Below, piece by piece: positions 1-10,345 of a stretch of DNA of 64,000 nucleotides (positions are counted from its first letter, which is position 1; each line of letters starts with the position of its first letter). This DNA comes from Entoloma clypeatum (Eukaryota > Basidiomycota > Agaricomycetes > Agaricales > Entolomataceae): contig OY751493.1 in the NCBI GenBank assembly GCA_963565915.1, positions 3,782,001 to 3,846,000 on the forward strand, in the 5' to 3' direction. Under the pieces are notes generated by a model. The model saw only the letters and a program-made list of their open reading frames with translations, was not told the DNA's origin and searched no databases. A program made the translations under genes and the position numbers.

Positions 1-601
1 CGATCAGCAGCGCCACTCCAAATGGTCGGCTCATCATCGCCTCCTCATCGTGTACACTCTCTCCGAACCGCAGAGCAAGATCACAGACAGCCTGTGTTAC
101 GCTCTCCACCTTTATCTTCTCGTCGTAAGTGAATGAATGATTTTGGGCCGTGACGCGAGCATGGTCGATCATCGTGCGTGCATCCGCGGTCAATCCAGAC
201 ATCGCGCAGCCTAGGTGGGTGTCGATCTCCATTATTTTCTCGATAGAACTTGATTCCAGGAGGGGAGATTGAACACGTTTTTCGACACCGAGCACGACAC
301 CCTCGGGGGTACGGATGCCAACCGTCGTTGAGCCTAACTGCGTTTTGTTGATCTGTGAGTGGCATGAGGAGATGACGGAGATGAAGATGGATGCACTTTA
401 ATAGCTTCGATGGCATATTCGACTGTGAGAGACAAGAGTGAAATGAGATCCTGGCGTACACTGGACGCTACATACCTTGAAATAGGCGTCCTTCAGGAGA
501 GAAAGTGTTGACACCTCGATCTGCAACGAGAATGAACAATCCAAGCTACTTTTATTATAATCGTCCCTTTACGCACCGTATTCTGAACGCGTCAAAAACA
601 T
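1..601 (-). CDS. PUP2: 20S proteasome subunit alpha type-5 (partial, 3' end outside window)
   Basis: Encodes an alpha-ring subunit of the 20S core proteasome, which gates and shapes the chamber for ATP/ubiquitin-dependent proteolysis in nucleus and cytosol. Read on the minus strand, the ATG at 601-599 opens a short first exon (601-577, MFLTRSEY). Further short exons supply the N-terminal alpha signature ([14 protein letters not shown], then VEYAIEAIK), separated by small GT..AG introns. The long exon that follows starts with [17 protein letters not shown] and runs through [20 protein letters not shown], a [11 protein letters not shown] stretch, [17 protein letters not shown] and [11 protein letters not shown], all diagnostic of alpha5. 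The window edge cuts the gene there, so roughly the C-terminal 40% is missing. No disruption is visible. It is divergent from the IMPase gene, with only 121 bp between the two start codons. Confidence 0.93.
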
Positions 602-722
602 GTCTGTGTGAGAGTATTGAGCAGAGATTCCACAAAGTGTGATGATCGAAATCCACTCGACGCGCGTTCTGTTGCCGTGAGAACTCACCAGGCAATCTAA
701 TCTCTCTTGATAACGGCCCACC
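602..722. promoter_or_regulatory. Shared divergent promoter of PUP2 and the IMPase gene
   Basis: Only 121 bp separate the two start codons, so both 5' UTRs and both core promoters must lie here or overlap the neighbouring first exons. I see no clear TATA box, which is common for fungal housekeeping genes. The bidirectional role is inferred from the head-to-head arrangement. Confidence 0.55.
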
Positions 723-2021
723 ATGTCCACCCTCGAGCTCCAGTCAATTTTGACATTTACGGTCAAAGTTGCCAAGACTGCAGGAAAGATCATTCTTGAA
801 GGATCCGAGGCGATACAATCAGCCAAAGACTCCGATGTCAACGAAAAGAAAAATTCAGTGGACCTCGTCACTGAGTACGATGTAAAAGTAGAGGAGTTCG
901 TTCAGAAGGAGCTTCAAGAACAGTACCCAACATTCAAGTTGTGAGTCGGGGACAGCGAAATCTCATTCCTGCTCTGATGCTACAATGAAGTATCGGGGAG
1001 GAGTCGTATTCCGCTGGCGCGCGTCCCCCGTTGACGGATGAACCCACCTTTTGTGTGGATCCAATCGGTACTGGAGTGGCATTGAGCAGATTCTTTTCAT
1101 CTGACATCCTTTTGGGATACTAGATGGGACTACCAATTTCATTCACGGGTTTCCCTTCGTCTGCATCTCGCTAGGGTTGATTTACAAAAAGCGTCCAGTC
1201 CTTGGTGTCATTTACAATCCCTTTCTAGACCACCTGGTTTGTCTTCAACATATTTTATCAAGTTCGGGCTGATACGGACGTCATAAAACAGTACACAGGA
1301 ATAAAAGAACAAGGATCCTACCTCACTCGTGGCGCGGGTGTACCTCTCAAGCTTCCTCTTTCTGCTACACCGAAGCCATTGCCTTCTCTTTCCCAAGCAG
1401 TGATCGGTTGGTTCATCATCTCGCTTGCACGAACCGACTTCTCAAGGCCAGCCTGCCAGCCGTCGAATGGGGCTCTGACCGCTGCGAGAGAACGATAACA
1501 TCCAAATCCACCAGTTTCGGTCGTCTTGCGGGAAATCCTACACAAGGTGTCGCTGGTGGTAAAATGGCCCATTCTCTTCGGTCGATGGGGAGTGCAGCGC
1601 TCAATTTCGGCATGGTTGCCCAAGGTGGATTGGATCTCTATTGGTGTGTTCTCGTTCTTGTCATGAGTCCAGGTGGCAGATAATTAGACTTGACCAGGGA
1701 AATAGGATGCTGGCCATGGGATGTATGTGCGGGAATAGTAATTGCCGAGGAAGCTGGAGGTCTGGTGACTGGCTCGCATGATGTATTCGCCGCTACCGCG
1801 CCAACGGATGAGTTTGGCGAAGTAACCGAAGAGATCCTGACAGGCAGGAAATATGTCGTCGTCCGAGGCATTTCTCCAGATGCTGTTGGTGCACCCGGTA
1901 CTTCAGGGCTTTGAAACACGCTGACATGTCATATTCCATCTAGGGCGAGGCCAAAATTGAGGCTCAAAAGCGGATAATTAAAGAATTCTATGAAAGCGTG
2001 GAAGATGTACCAACCAATTAG
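723..2021 (+). CDS. Inositol monophosphatase family protein
   Basis: Mg2+-dependent phosphatase that hydrolyses inositol monophosphates (or a closely related sugar phosphate) to free inositol in the cytosol. The ATG at 723 begins [20 protein letters not shown]. At least five introns are visible: 941-990, 1068-1123, 1237-1291, about 1403-1455, about 1646-1699, and one near 1901-1943. Spliced exons give the metal-site motifs in order: IGEES (exon 2), the [12 protein letters not shown] signature assembled across the third intron boundary, a [20 protein letters not shown] region, [12 protein letters not shown], and [20 protein letters not shown] carrying the C-terminal catalytic Asp. The last exon ends [11 protein letters not shown] with TAG at 2019-2021. 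All catalytic motifs are present and the length is usual for the family. Substrate specificity cannot be decided here; QutG-like quinate-cluster relatives share the fold. Confidence 0.93.
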
Positions 2022-2836
2022 CATTTCGTTCTTTTGTTCCGCGGCGAACATGACCGATTGTCGTCCTGATACACATTGGAATTGCGGAATATATCCCAAT
2101 GAATCTGATGCTCAAGTCGATACAGATGATGGGACACACCGACATTCTCAGTAGGCCAAACAAGCCCTTGGTGCGATCCGGCCCGGCGTGGAGCACAAGA
2201 ACGACTGATTTTCCTACTGCCCAGCCACCCGGGAACCGAGTCTCATCAACACCTTTTTTGTGTCTGTGGTAAGCACTGTATATATGCACCGTACCACTGA
2301 TAATCCACTGATCTTGGGGCGGGCTCACATTACACATCGCAACTTTCCGCTTGAACAAATAAACCATGCATGAACCAAACGTCGGGGAAAGCCCGGGAAC
2401 GGCGAATATGGACAAACTTATGTGTTCGAACTTCTCCGATTCGGATGATAAGCTGCGAACTGGTTGCGAATGTTCTACCTAGGTTCGATGATCATCCTGA
2501 CAGGTTCATCGCACTGCGACCAACAATCATTAGGATCAGTCGTCTGCCATTCTGCCAGATGGCTTCTTGCCTCTTGACCAGAAAATCGATGGGTGCGACT
2601 GACCCTTGGAGACGTTGAAGATCAGTGTGGTCCAACATCCATTCAAGCCTGGGGACTTGTGCGGACCGATCGACGGACCGATTCCGTCAGCTGATGCTCC
2701 CTGCTTCTGAAGCGCGTGGACGATTAACAGTTGATGTTCAACTTCATAGAATACTTAAATGTAGGTGTTTCTGACTGGCCCGTTCTCCGGTGCTTCTCAA
2801 GTTCGCTCCACCATCGTCTCTTACTTCTGATTCAGC
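2022..2836. other. Intergenic region, no gene recognised
   Basis: An 815-bp spacer between the IMPase stop and the transporter start. It contains open frames on both strands, but none resembles a known protein and none shows intron or domain structure. It should hold the IMPase terminator and the transporter promoter. I see no repeat or transposon end in it. Confidence 0.5.
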
Positions 2837-5495
2837 ATGGCGAGAGCGATACCGACGAACAAGAGAGCTATCCTGCTTGCAACTTTTATTGCATTTGGTC
2901 TGTAGCTATCGAGCGCTTTGGACCAACAAAGTGGCTCATATCTGCTTTTTAGGAGGTAGACTGGTTCTCCCAAGCAGACGAGGGCCAAAAACTGTACGCA
3001 TTCTTTAATACCTTTCACGCTGCAGACTCAGATTCATCCTGAACAGGACTAGCTGCTTGTTTAAGGCTTTCTGTTTGGATATGACATTGGAGTCATTTCA
3101 GTGCGCACAACCCCTTGGCCGTTTATCTAAATCTAATACGGCCTGTTCACTTTACAGGGATGCCTGATTATGCCAGACTTCATCGATAGGTTTGGGGAGT
3201 TGGGAGCTGATGGCAATATGGTCTTGACCAGCTCAAGGCAATCGATCATCACCTCACTTTTGTCTGCAGGGTAAGTAAAAGGTTCTTTTGATACACCATT
3301 CCAACTTAAGAATGTTCTAATCACAGGACCTTTGTGTATGTACCATGATTTTCCACTGAAAAATGTCTCATAAACCAAATGCAGCGGGGCTCTAGGTCAG
3401 GCATTCACGTCTGATCGTTTCGGTCGCCGGGGCTCCATCCTCATCTGGTCGGCGATCTTCACAATCGGCGTCGCTGTTCAAGCAGGCACAGAATTCTCCG
3501 TTGTGCAGATCACAATTGGGCGTTTTGTCGCCGGACTGGGTGTCGGCGCATTGTCTGGTATGCTTCCTGTACACTATTTATTTCATCCTGTTGACTAGTT
3601 ACACAGCTATTGTACCGTGAGTTATTCATGGGCTGGTCTCTTAGCAAGCGCCGACTGTAATAATTCAAGCTTATACAATGGCGAGACTGCGCCGAAAGCG
3701 CTGAGAGGGACGCTACTCGTCCTGTACCAGTTACAGATCATCATGGGGTTGGTATCCTAGCCCTTCCTTGTAGGCTCTAATTCACTTGGCATATCTAGAA
3801 TCTTCCTGAGTTATATACTTGACCTTGCGACACACAAGATCAAGTCCTCTGCATCGTGGCGTGTGCCTATCGGTTTGCAACTCGTTTGGGGTATTATCCT
3901 GCTCTCTGGTATCTTCTTCTTGCCCGAATCGCCGTGAGTAGAATCCCTACCTTGTTGAGATCTAGACTAACGATCCCAGTCGACATCTGTTAGGCAACGG
4001 AAAGCAAAGTGAAGCTCGTCAAGTTATCGCGGAGCTCAACGGTGTACCCGTTGATGATGCCCTTGTAGACGAGATTCTGGAAGAATTAGATTTTGCGATC
4101 CGAGCAGAAAACGAAGGCGGCAAGGCGACCTGGGCCGAATGCTTCTCGAGCAGAAACAACCTCTGGAAGCGTACCATGAATGGTATGATGTTGCAGTTTA
4201 TCCAGCAGCTGAATGGACAAAACTTCTATTGTACAAAACTTGATTTTTTCCGATTGAAAAAATTTCCTAACATGATTTATGCAGATTACTACGGGGATAC
4301 ATTCTTCCAGAGTGCGGGAACCGAGTGAGTTACTTTCCTAAGGATTTCTCACTCTGTCGTTTATTCACTTTTCAAGGTTGTCACCCTATGTTATTCAGGT
4401 CATTCTTGGGGCGGTGTCTGTCGCTGGTACGATCCCGGCCTTGGTCAGTGCTACTTCGTTGTTGGAAACTGGATGGAATTCCTGAATCTGCACTCCACAG
4501 TTTTTGATTGAAATCTGGGGACGTCGACGTGTAAGTAGTAGTAGTGTTTTCGTCAAGTTTTTGTTCCCATTAATACATCGCTCAGTCTCTCCTCACTGGC
4601 GCCTTGCTCGAAGCCGCATGCTCTATCATCGTTGGTTATTTCCCTACGACTCCGTTTGCCTTTCTTACGACCGTTTAACCTAGGCTGGTCTCGTTGGACA
4701 CTTTACATTGGCACCTGCGGGAACTCCAAAAGAACTTCTCACGAAACGGAATAAGCAAGGAGGTGCGTCACCAATTGGAATGCAATAACAACTATTTGAC
4801 GAGATGATAGGCGACACTTTGATTGCTTTCGCTGTTTTACATGTCTTCTCGTTCTCAATCTTCTGGGGTCCTACACCGTGAGTTTTGAGGTTTAACTTAT
4901 GGGAGAAAACTGGCTGACAGATCCATAGTTGGGTTTACCTTGGTAAAACAATGGATTGCTGTGTGATGTGTTTGACATGTTCATGACTTCGCCCATTAGG
5001 TGAATCCTTCCCTCTGCGTGTCCGGCCGAAAAGCATTGCGTTAGGCAGTGCGACAAATTGGTAGGGTCAATTGAAAATAATACGGAGCATGTTCTGAACA
5101 TTTGAAAGGCTCTGGAATTTCCTCCTGTCCTTCTTTGCCCCGAGGATTGCAGCCAAGTGAGTTCACCATTGCACACCATGTCAACTCCAGATCATATACT
5201 GAAATTATCTTCTGTTAGGATTGGCCCTCTCATCTTGATGATCTTTTTCGGAATGCTCGTGGTTGGCTATGTTTATGTGTACTTCTTCATACCCGAGACC
5301 AAGGGCCTTAGTTTGGAAGAAGTAAGGAATTATACCGAATCAGATCTGACGGGAACACTGAAACACGTTTATTTCCAGGTCGACGAACTCTACCGCTCCG
5401 GTGTTAAGCCATGGAATTCAGTGGATTGGAAGCCTCACTTGACTGACGAGCTTCATCGCCACGAAAAAGCAGAAACGGATAGCGGGGAAAAGTAG
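2837..5495 (+). CDS. MFS hexose transporter (sugar porter family)
   Basis: Twelve-helix plasma-membrane sugar/H+ symporter-type protein. The start at 2837 (MARAIPTNKRAILLATFIAFG) is followed by an intron and FLFGYDIGVIS (TM1), then CLIMPDFIDRFGELG. Family signatures follow in order: SDRFGRRGSILIWSAIF (the GRR loop), IGRFVAGLGVGALS with YNGETAPKALRGTL, a PESPRHLLG central motif, QFIQQLNGQNFY (TM7 sugar-contact region), IEIWGRR, GPTPWVYLGESFPLRVRPKS and PETKGLSLEEV before a soluble tail ending at TAG 5493-5495. About a dozen short GT..AG introns are needed; each one tested keeps the frame. I see no disabling mutation. Substrate (glucose, xylose, other) cannot be assigned. A hAT-type MITE begins 282 bp downstream. 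Confidence 0.92.
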
Positions 5496-5776
5496 ACGAT
5501 GGAATCAACTTCGTGGTAGTTACGATAGGACAACGACTGCAGAATGTTACGCATTTCGAGGCTTACACTGTCAGTGCTACTGTTCCAGAACCTTTCGAGG
5601 TAAAGGGAATACTAAGCATGCCCCTGCTTCTATGGCTAGCGAAGTTGCTGGTTTCAACTTGCCGGTTCCTGGCAAAACGGTGGTATGTTGAATCAACAAA
5701 CGTCCGTGAGGTGCACTGGCAGCGACAGGACTGATACCAATGACCGCCTTAGGATTGCCGAAAAAGCGACCACATC

Positions 5777-6415
5777 CAAGGGGGTGGCAGGATTAAGCTG
5801 AGAGACCACACATCCGAATTTGAAGGTCTGAGACCCCCCCTCCCCACCCTCCTTCCTATTATGGTATGTCATTCTCACGAACATTTATTTTTCTGTGAAT
5901 AATATGACACTGAAACAAAAAAATTAATTCCAACAGTGAACAACTGTAGCTAATGATAAATTTCTGTGACATCAGTTAGTGCTTGCTGCCTTGCAGCTTT
6001 GGCAGATCCAATTCTTCGGTGCAGACTCATGGGCTCAAAAATGTGTAGCCCCATTGTACTACTTTGTTCAACTTTCAAACAAGTTGCCCAAACCATTCTG
6101 AGCATCCCTCAACAATGATATCCACTTTTTTCAGCTTTTAAATTGCCATTTTAGGCATCCATTACATTATACTGTACTCTTCCCACCATTTCTTCTGTCA
6201 CACATTACAGCGAAAAAGAACCCTCACTCAAATTGTTTTTCTTTTGATTTTTCAGATTTTTTTTGAAATTTTTTTGAGTGAAATTTTCAAAATCTTTGAA
6301 GAAATGGTTGGAAGAGACAGTACTTTCCAGGTGTCGGAATTTTTTTTTTTCAACCAGCCGACCCCCCTCCTCTCCCCCACATGTGGTTTGGGATTTGAAA
6401 TCTGCCACCCCCTTG
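5777..6415. mobile_element. Non-autonomous hAT-type MITE (639 bp)
   Basis: Bounded by a perfect 14-bp terminal inverted repeat, CAAGGGGGTGGCAG at 5777 and its complement ending at 6415. It is flanked on both sides by the 8-bp direct repeat ACCACATC (5769-5776 and 6416-6423). An 8-bp target duplication is typical of hAT elements. The inside has C-rich and T-rich tracts and no meaningful coding frame, so it needs a transposase from elsewhere. The superfamily call rests on duplication length, as no related transposase end is visible in this window. Confidence 0.82.
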
Positions 6416-6423
6416 ACCACATC

Positions 6424-6894
6424 CAACAACGTGAGGAGTGCACCAATAGGTGCAATATAAACATGATGCCTGATGGAATCACAAACTTGAACTTTGACTG
6501 TCGGGGATGTGGAAACAACATTGCCACTGAAAGCTTGCCAGCCAAAGTCAGGATACTAACAGGGACCCACACATTGACCCCCCCCCTCCTTTCATCCACC
6601 TCAAATATCTAGCTCAATATTGACTCTACTGCAACCATCTTTGAGAAATAGCATCTAATGTATTATATTACCGTATTTTCAGTCTTTTTCATGCACTAAC
6701 TGTTGTTTATGGTGAGGACAAAAATCGGCAGCTTGTCATGCATGTCACACTTTGATCAGTCACATGCCCAACAGCGTCGACTCCCATGCAACAGTCTCCA
6801 ACACATGCCCATGTCTCACATGAAACACTGTCCACTCAAATGTAACACCATTGACTCACATGTGAACCTTATAATAATACATTTTAATGTAGTA
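6424..6894. other. Unassigned non-coding DNA
   Basis: AT-rich with one C-rich tract near 6578-6592. No gene, tRNA or clear repeat end was found. It may be remnant transposon DNA. Confidence 0.35.
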
Positions 6895-7090
6895 CCTATT
6901 AAATTGATGGATTTCTGGGGGTTAAACCAGTTGGGACTGGTCCGGTCCCACTGAGTCCATGGTACAGGACCAGTTTTTAACAGTCTGGTCTGGTTTTCGG
7001 ACCTTTTGGAGTTCATGAGAGACCGATCTGGTCTCTGGTTTGACCACTTTTGGGTCAAAAAACTGGACCGGACTGAACCCTCAAACACTA
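6895..7090. repeat. GGTCCGG-rich element with a hAT-like terminus
   Basis: Contains repeated GGTCCGGTCC/GACCGGTCT words and ends at 7090 in CCCTCAAACACTA, whose complement TAGTGTTTGAGGG matches the ends seen at 17227, 20116 and 41502. A partner end to the left is not clear, so the copy is probably truncated. Member of a dispersed non-autonomous hAT-like family in this window. Confidence 0.55.
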
Positions 7091-7119
7091 GACACAATCC
7101 AACTTGAAGTTGTTTGGCA

Positions 7120-7520
7120 CAAGTGATGGGAGTTGGGGGACAAGAGGGTGCTGTTGCACGCGAAAGGAGGGCATTGGGTGGTAATGACGGCTGTTGGGCG
7201 TGAGGAGAGTGGGCTGTTGGGCACTCGAGGGTGTCATTGGCCATGAAGGGTGGCCATTGGGCAAGCGAAGGGGCCGTTGGGCTCAAGAGGGGGCTGTTGG
7301 GCATGTGAAGGGGCTGTTGGGCACGTGAAGGGGCTGTTGGGCATGTGAAGGGGCTGTTGGGCATGTGAAGGGGCTGTTGGGCGTGAAGGGAGGCCATTGG
7401 GCATCAAAAGGGACTGTTGGGCACAAGAGGGCACCATTGGAGACGAAGGGCGGCCATTGGGCATGCAAAGGGGCCATTGGGCACAAGACTGGGCCGTTGG
7501 GCACCGGTGGTGGGCATTGG
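7120..7520. repeat. 20-bp minisatellite, array 1
   Basis: Tandem units of about 20 bp with consensus GGGGCTGTTGGGCATGTGAA; the best-ordered run is 7270-7380. Each unit holds the interrupted palindrome GCC(N)TTGGGC. Because 20 is not a multiple of 3, the array stays open in several frames and produces spurious proline-rich reading frames of up to about 190 codons. Related arrays lie near 8, 16, 41 and 57.6 kb. Confidence 0.85.
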
Positions 7521-7942
7521 GCAGAAGTGTAGCCGGGTGGAGTGTCGGAGGTGGGGGGATAAAAAGAGTGTGGGAAGATTTCACTGGAGGCCAGATTTAT
7601 GGTTTGACTTTTGGCAATTGGCGCACCATTGAAAATCATGCTGTCAAGGGCCAAACTGGGGCACCATGAGCCCCAAAAATAGTCCTTACCTTATATGTAG
7701 AAACTCATAATAAGTATATTTATAGTGAGATACATGAGCTATATAAGTATGGTAGAAAGTCTGTATTTCAAAATGATGTATCAAAGCAGAGTGTAAATCG
7801 TGATGAATAGTGCATCATGGGTTTTTTCAAACACAAAAAACAACATTTACTGACTCCCTCCTTTCCACAAACATTTTAGTATTGAAACATTGTATCTGAA
7901 CCCCCTCAGAGTATTCAAATGAAGTTCAAAGACTCAATAAGG
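7521..7942. other. Spacer containing part of a dispersed repeat
   Basis: No gene seen. The segment 7839-7942 shares an interrupted match with the complement of about 22806-22947 (AAACAACATTT, then a CCTCCTTT word, then TATTGAAACA, then TTCAAAT), which suggests two old inverted copies of an unnamed repeat. Confidence 0.4.
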
Positions 7943-8382
7943 TGTACGCTGAGGCAGCCATAAAGACAGGCCATCGGAGGCGAGACACAGCCATTGGGCA
8001 CGAGGTACGGCCATTGGGCGCGAAGATACTGTAGCATTTCAATCAATTTGTCAGTCACGCATAATGGGGCTCTTGAAAACACCAGAATGTCACATTTGTC
8101 ATGCTTCCCTGAGCCCGGCGACGAATTTGGCATGCGGGATTTCCAAAAATGGCAAGGAGAAATTGCCAAAAATGGCACTGAAAATAACAAAGATTGGTCA
8201 CTTGAGTTGACGTCACAGAAATTTTTGGCCGCGACAAAATCAAAATTTCATCGCACTGTGTCATGTGTCACAGGCCCGACAAATTGATTGAAATGCTACA
8301 GTACAGCCATGGGCATGAAGGGGGATGAGACACGGCTTTTGGGCATGAAGGGGGATGAGATGCGGCTGTTGGGGAAGAGGGG
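7943..8382. repeat. 20-bp minisatellite, array 2 (left part)
   Basis: Units such as GCCATTGGGCACGAG and GGCTTTTGGGCATGAAGGGG, interrupted by a TA-flanked MITE (8029-8301) and then by the retroposon at 8383. It continues past Cop1 at 15890-15994, so at least three independent insertions landed in this one array. Confidence 0.75.
8029..8301. mobile_element. TA-flanked MITE (273 bp), Tc1/mariner-like
   Basis: Terminal inverted repeats of about 25 bp start CTGTAGCATTTCAATCAA at 8029 and are mirrored at 8301. TA dinucleotides flank both sides (8027-8028 and 8302-8303). No coding capacity. The ends differ from those of the intact Tc1 elements in this window, so it depends on another transposase. 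Confidence 0.75.
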
Positions 8383-8644
8383 CCGCTAACGGCCAACCTC
8401 GCAAGGTTGGAGTGCTCTTGTATCGCGCGACCGAATACTCGGGTGCGCATACTAACGCGTTTGTTTATAACAGACTCCCCCGTCCTGGCGCGAGGACTTT
8501 TCAGCTCGACGGAGCTTTGCGCCGCTTGTTCTTCCTGCGTACGTAGGTCCTCGGACCGATGTAGTTTACTCTATGTCAAGCGGACTGTACCCCTAGTATA
8601 CCGCTATATAAATTGTTGACCAAAAAAAAAAAAAAAAAAAAAAA
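8383..8644 (+). mobile_element. Short poly-A retroposon with 16-bp target duplication
   Basis: A 262-bp insertion ending in 23 A residues (8622-8644), flanked by perfect 16-bp direct repeats TGTTGGGGAAGAGGGG at 8367-8382 and 8645-8660. Poly-A plus a long target duplication indicates LINE-machinery retroposition. It could be a SINE or a 5'-truncated LINE tail; I found no convincing tRNA A/B box and no reverse-transcriptase coding. No LINE is visible in the window. Confidence 0.8.
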
Positions 8645-8667
8645 TGTTGGGGAAGAGGGGTGGCTGT

Positions 8668-9016
8668 TGTTGAACATATTGCCAGATATGTCGCACTATG
8701 TGCTTGTCACAGGAAGTGACTATAAGTCACTATTACCATATATGTGAGTTTATGGTATAACCACGGACACATGACTTGTTTATGTATTGTTTGTACAATG
8801 GTCCGTGCACATATTGGATTAGTATAAATACCCATGTATTTAGTACGGTGAATCCTAACTTCTTGAACACCCCAGTTCTTTGAGTTAACTAACAAGCTAG
8901 TACAGCTTCTAGAATTCCTCTAGTTACTCTTAACCAGGTTAGTTGAGCTTCCTTCATGCCTTCGTACCGTTACATCTTGAGCGCCCTTTGGGCTGCCTAT
9001 GTCGGTTACTTCATTA
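8668..9016 (+). repeat. Cop1 5' LTR
   Basis: Begins TGTTGAACA and, unusually, ends ATTA rather than the usual ..CA. The inner boundary is fixed by the primer site that follows. A TATA-like element AGTATAAATA lies at about 8821-8830, so transcription should start near 8850. The ORF0 start codon (8956) is inside this LTR. Confidence 0.9.
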
Positions 9017-9031
9017 GGTTATGGGCCCCGG
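9017..9031 (+). promoter_or_regulatory. Cop1 primer-binding site
   Basis: GGTTATGGGCCCCGG directly follows the LTR. It is complementary to the anticodon-arm region of initiator methionine tRNA (..CATAACC) rather than to a tRNA 3' end, as known for Drosophila copia, which primes from a half-tRNA. The same 15-mer follows the LTR in Cop2 and Cop3. Confidence 0.7.
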
Positions 9032-9464
9032 CCCTAGCGCCGCATGCTCTGAGTATCTTAGCTTTTGCGCTATTATTGGCAGCATCCGCTTTGTATGCTA
9101 GCCTGGAGACTGGTTTCCTCAGTATCGAATACATCGAGCTCGATGGTTCCCTTAACGGTGAACCTCGCAGTGTTCGAGGTATTGAATGTACCTTTCAGTG
9201 GGTCATTCTTGATCGATTACTTGAGAGAATCCCTGTTACAATGATAGTATCACGAGAGCAAGTCCATATGGTGCCAATGGCACAGGGCTCAGTCCCTTCA
9301 GGTCTCGATGACAATGGACGCATTGTTGCACGTTGCGGGGTGTGTCGACAACTTGTTGTTGACAGTCAGCATTGCCCGAGGCATTGCATAGACAACACCA
9401 CTTTTGACTACTCGTGTACTACGTGTGATGCAGGAACAGCAAGGACTCAAGTTCTAAACCGCAG

Positions 9465-9922
9465 TGTTATGGTTGACAAACCCATGCGATGCTTAGGCAG
9501 AGAGGCTTAAGTAGCAAAGGCGGATACCAAGGTGATTGCTAGATCTGGGGAATACATGCAATGTATGTACCCTATATATACTAGAAGGTCGAGTCATCTA
9601 GATGACTCTAGAGCGGTTCCGGTCTGACTCCAGAAGCGGACCCAGAGTAGGTGTCTATGGTAACTGCTGCAGCGTGAGTCAGAGTATCTAAGTATAGTCC
9701 AATAAGTAACACGATGTCAAGGATGTGTGAGAGTAACCATCTAGATATGGTAACAATGACCATACTGTAGTGAGTAAGCGGAGGCCGGGGCCCGAATGAT
9801 GTAAAAGTGAATAGTAAGCATGAAACCAATAGATAAGATGAAACTGGCCATTAATCAGATAAGGCCTCTATGTCTTGTATCTTGTCTGAGCGATCAATGC
9901 CATGGATAGCGAATCCATAACA
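9465..9922 (-). repeat. Solo LTR of the GypA gypsy family (458 bp) inside Cop1 ORF0
   Basis: Starts TGTTATGGTTGACAAACCC, ends CATAACA, and is flanked by perfect 5-bp duplications CGCAG (9460-9464, 9923-9927). Internal words match the GypA LTRs: GGCAGAG, GTGATTGCTA, TATATA..ACT, TGAGTCA (9675-9681), GTAAGCGG.GGCC and AAAAGTGAA. No internal gypsy sequence remains, so it arose by LTR-LTR recombination. Strand is set by comparison with GypA1, whose coding runs on the minus strand when its LTR reads this way. Confidence 0.85.
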
Positions 9923-10345
9923 CGCAGACGGCGCAATCGCCGTACTGAGGTACCTGTTGCGGTACCTACCCAAGATGGAGATCCCACGGATCCTCCGCCC
10001 GTGTATGTTGATGATGGGACCATCCCTGAAGCACACGGAGCACCTCCTCTTTCGCCTCCGACCCGACAAGTTCGGTTGCCGGATAATGACCCCTTAATTG
10101 AGGCGGCGAACAGAGCGAATGAAGTCATGCTCCCTATTCAGGGAGGATCTTGCACCTGTGGGCAACATCACACTCAGGGCGCACATGACGATTGGGTAGA
10201 ATTAGTGATGGCATTTCATATGCTACCACTAGACCAAACAGAGAACGAAGAATGATGATCGACAAGGCAGCTCGTCTATTTATTTTTCTGATGCGCTTTT
10301 TCGATATAACATATGCTGACTCTATTTATGTTTCACAGCATCATC

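Larger units (their letters stand above)
8956..10255 (+). pseudogene. Cop1 ORF0: extra membrane/Cys-rich ORF upstream of gag, split by a solo LTR
   Basis: Not a recognised family. The ATG at 8956 lies in the LTR; translation crosses the primer site and reaches 9464. There a 458-bp gypsy solo LTR (9465-9922) interrupts it, so the present frame stops at 9508-9510. Beyond the LTR and one copy of the CGCAG duplication (9923-9927) the same frame resumes at 9928 and runs to a stop at 10253-10255; 509 + 328 nt is an exact multiple of three, about 278 codons in all. Visible features are two hydrophobic segments near residues 5-20 and 27-52, a CGVCRQLVVDSQHCPRHC cluster followed by CTTC, a basic RRRRNRR patch, a proline-rich stretch and a terminal CTCGQHH. 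Function unknown; membrane association and metal binding are inferences. Gag follows 90 bp downstream. Confidence 0.65.

Noticed and set aside
1978..2415. 145-codon minus-strand frame between the IMPase and transporter genes
   Set aside because: No recognisable domain, overlaps the end of the IMPase coding exon and shows no intron or homologue-like pattern.
7270..7400. CRISPR-like array
   Set aside because: The units are continuous tandem repeats without unique spacers, and the window is eukaryotic nuclear DNA.
6816..7654. Long overlapping minus-strand frames rich in Pro/Cys/Gln (up to 193 codons)
   Set aside because: They are translations of the 20-bp minisatellite, open in several frames because 20 is not a multiple of 3. 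No start context or domain supports a gene.
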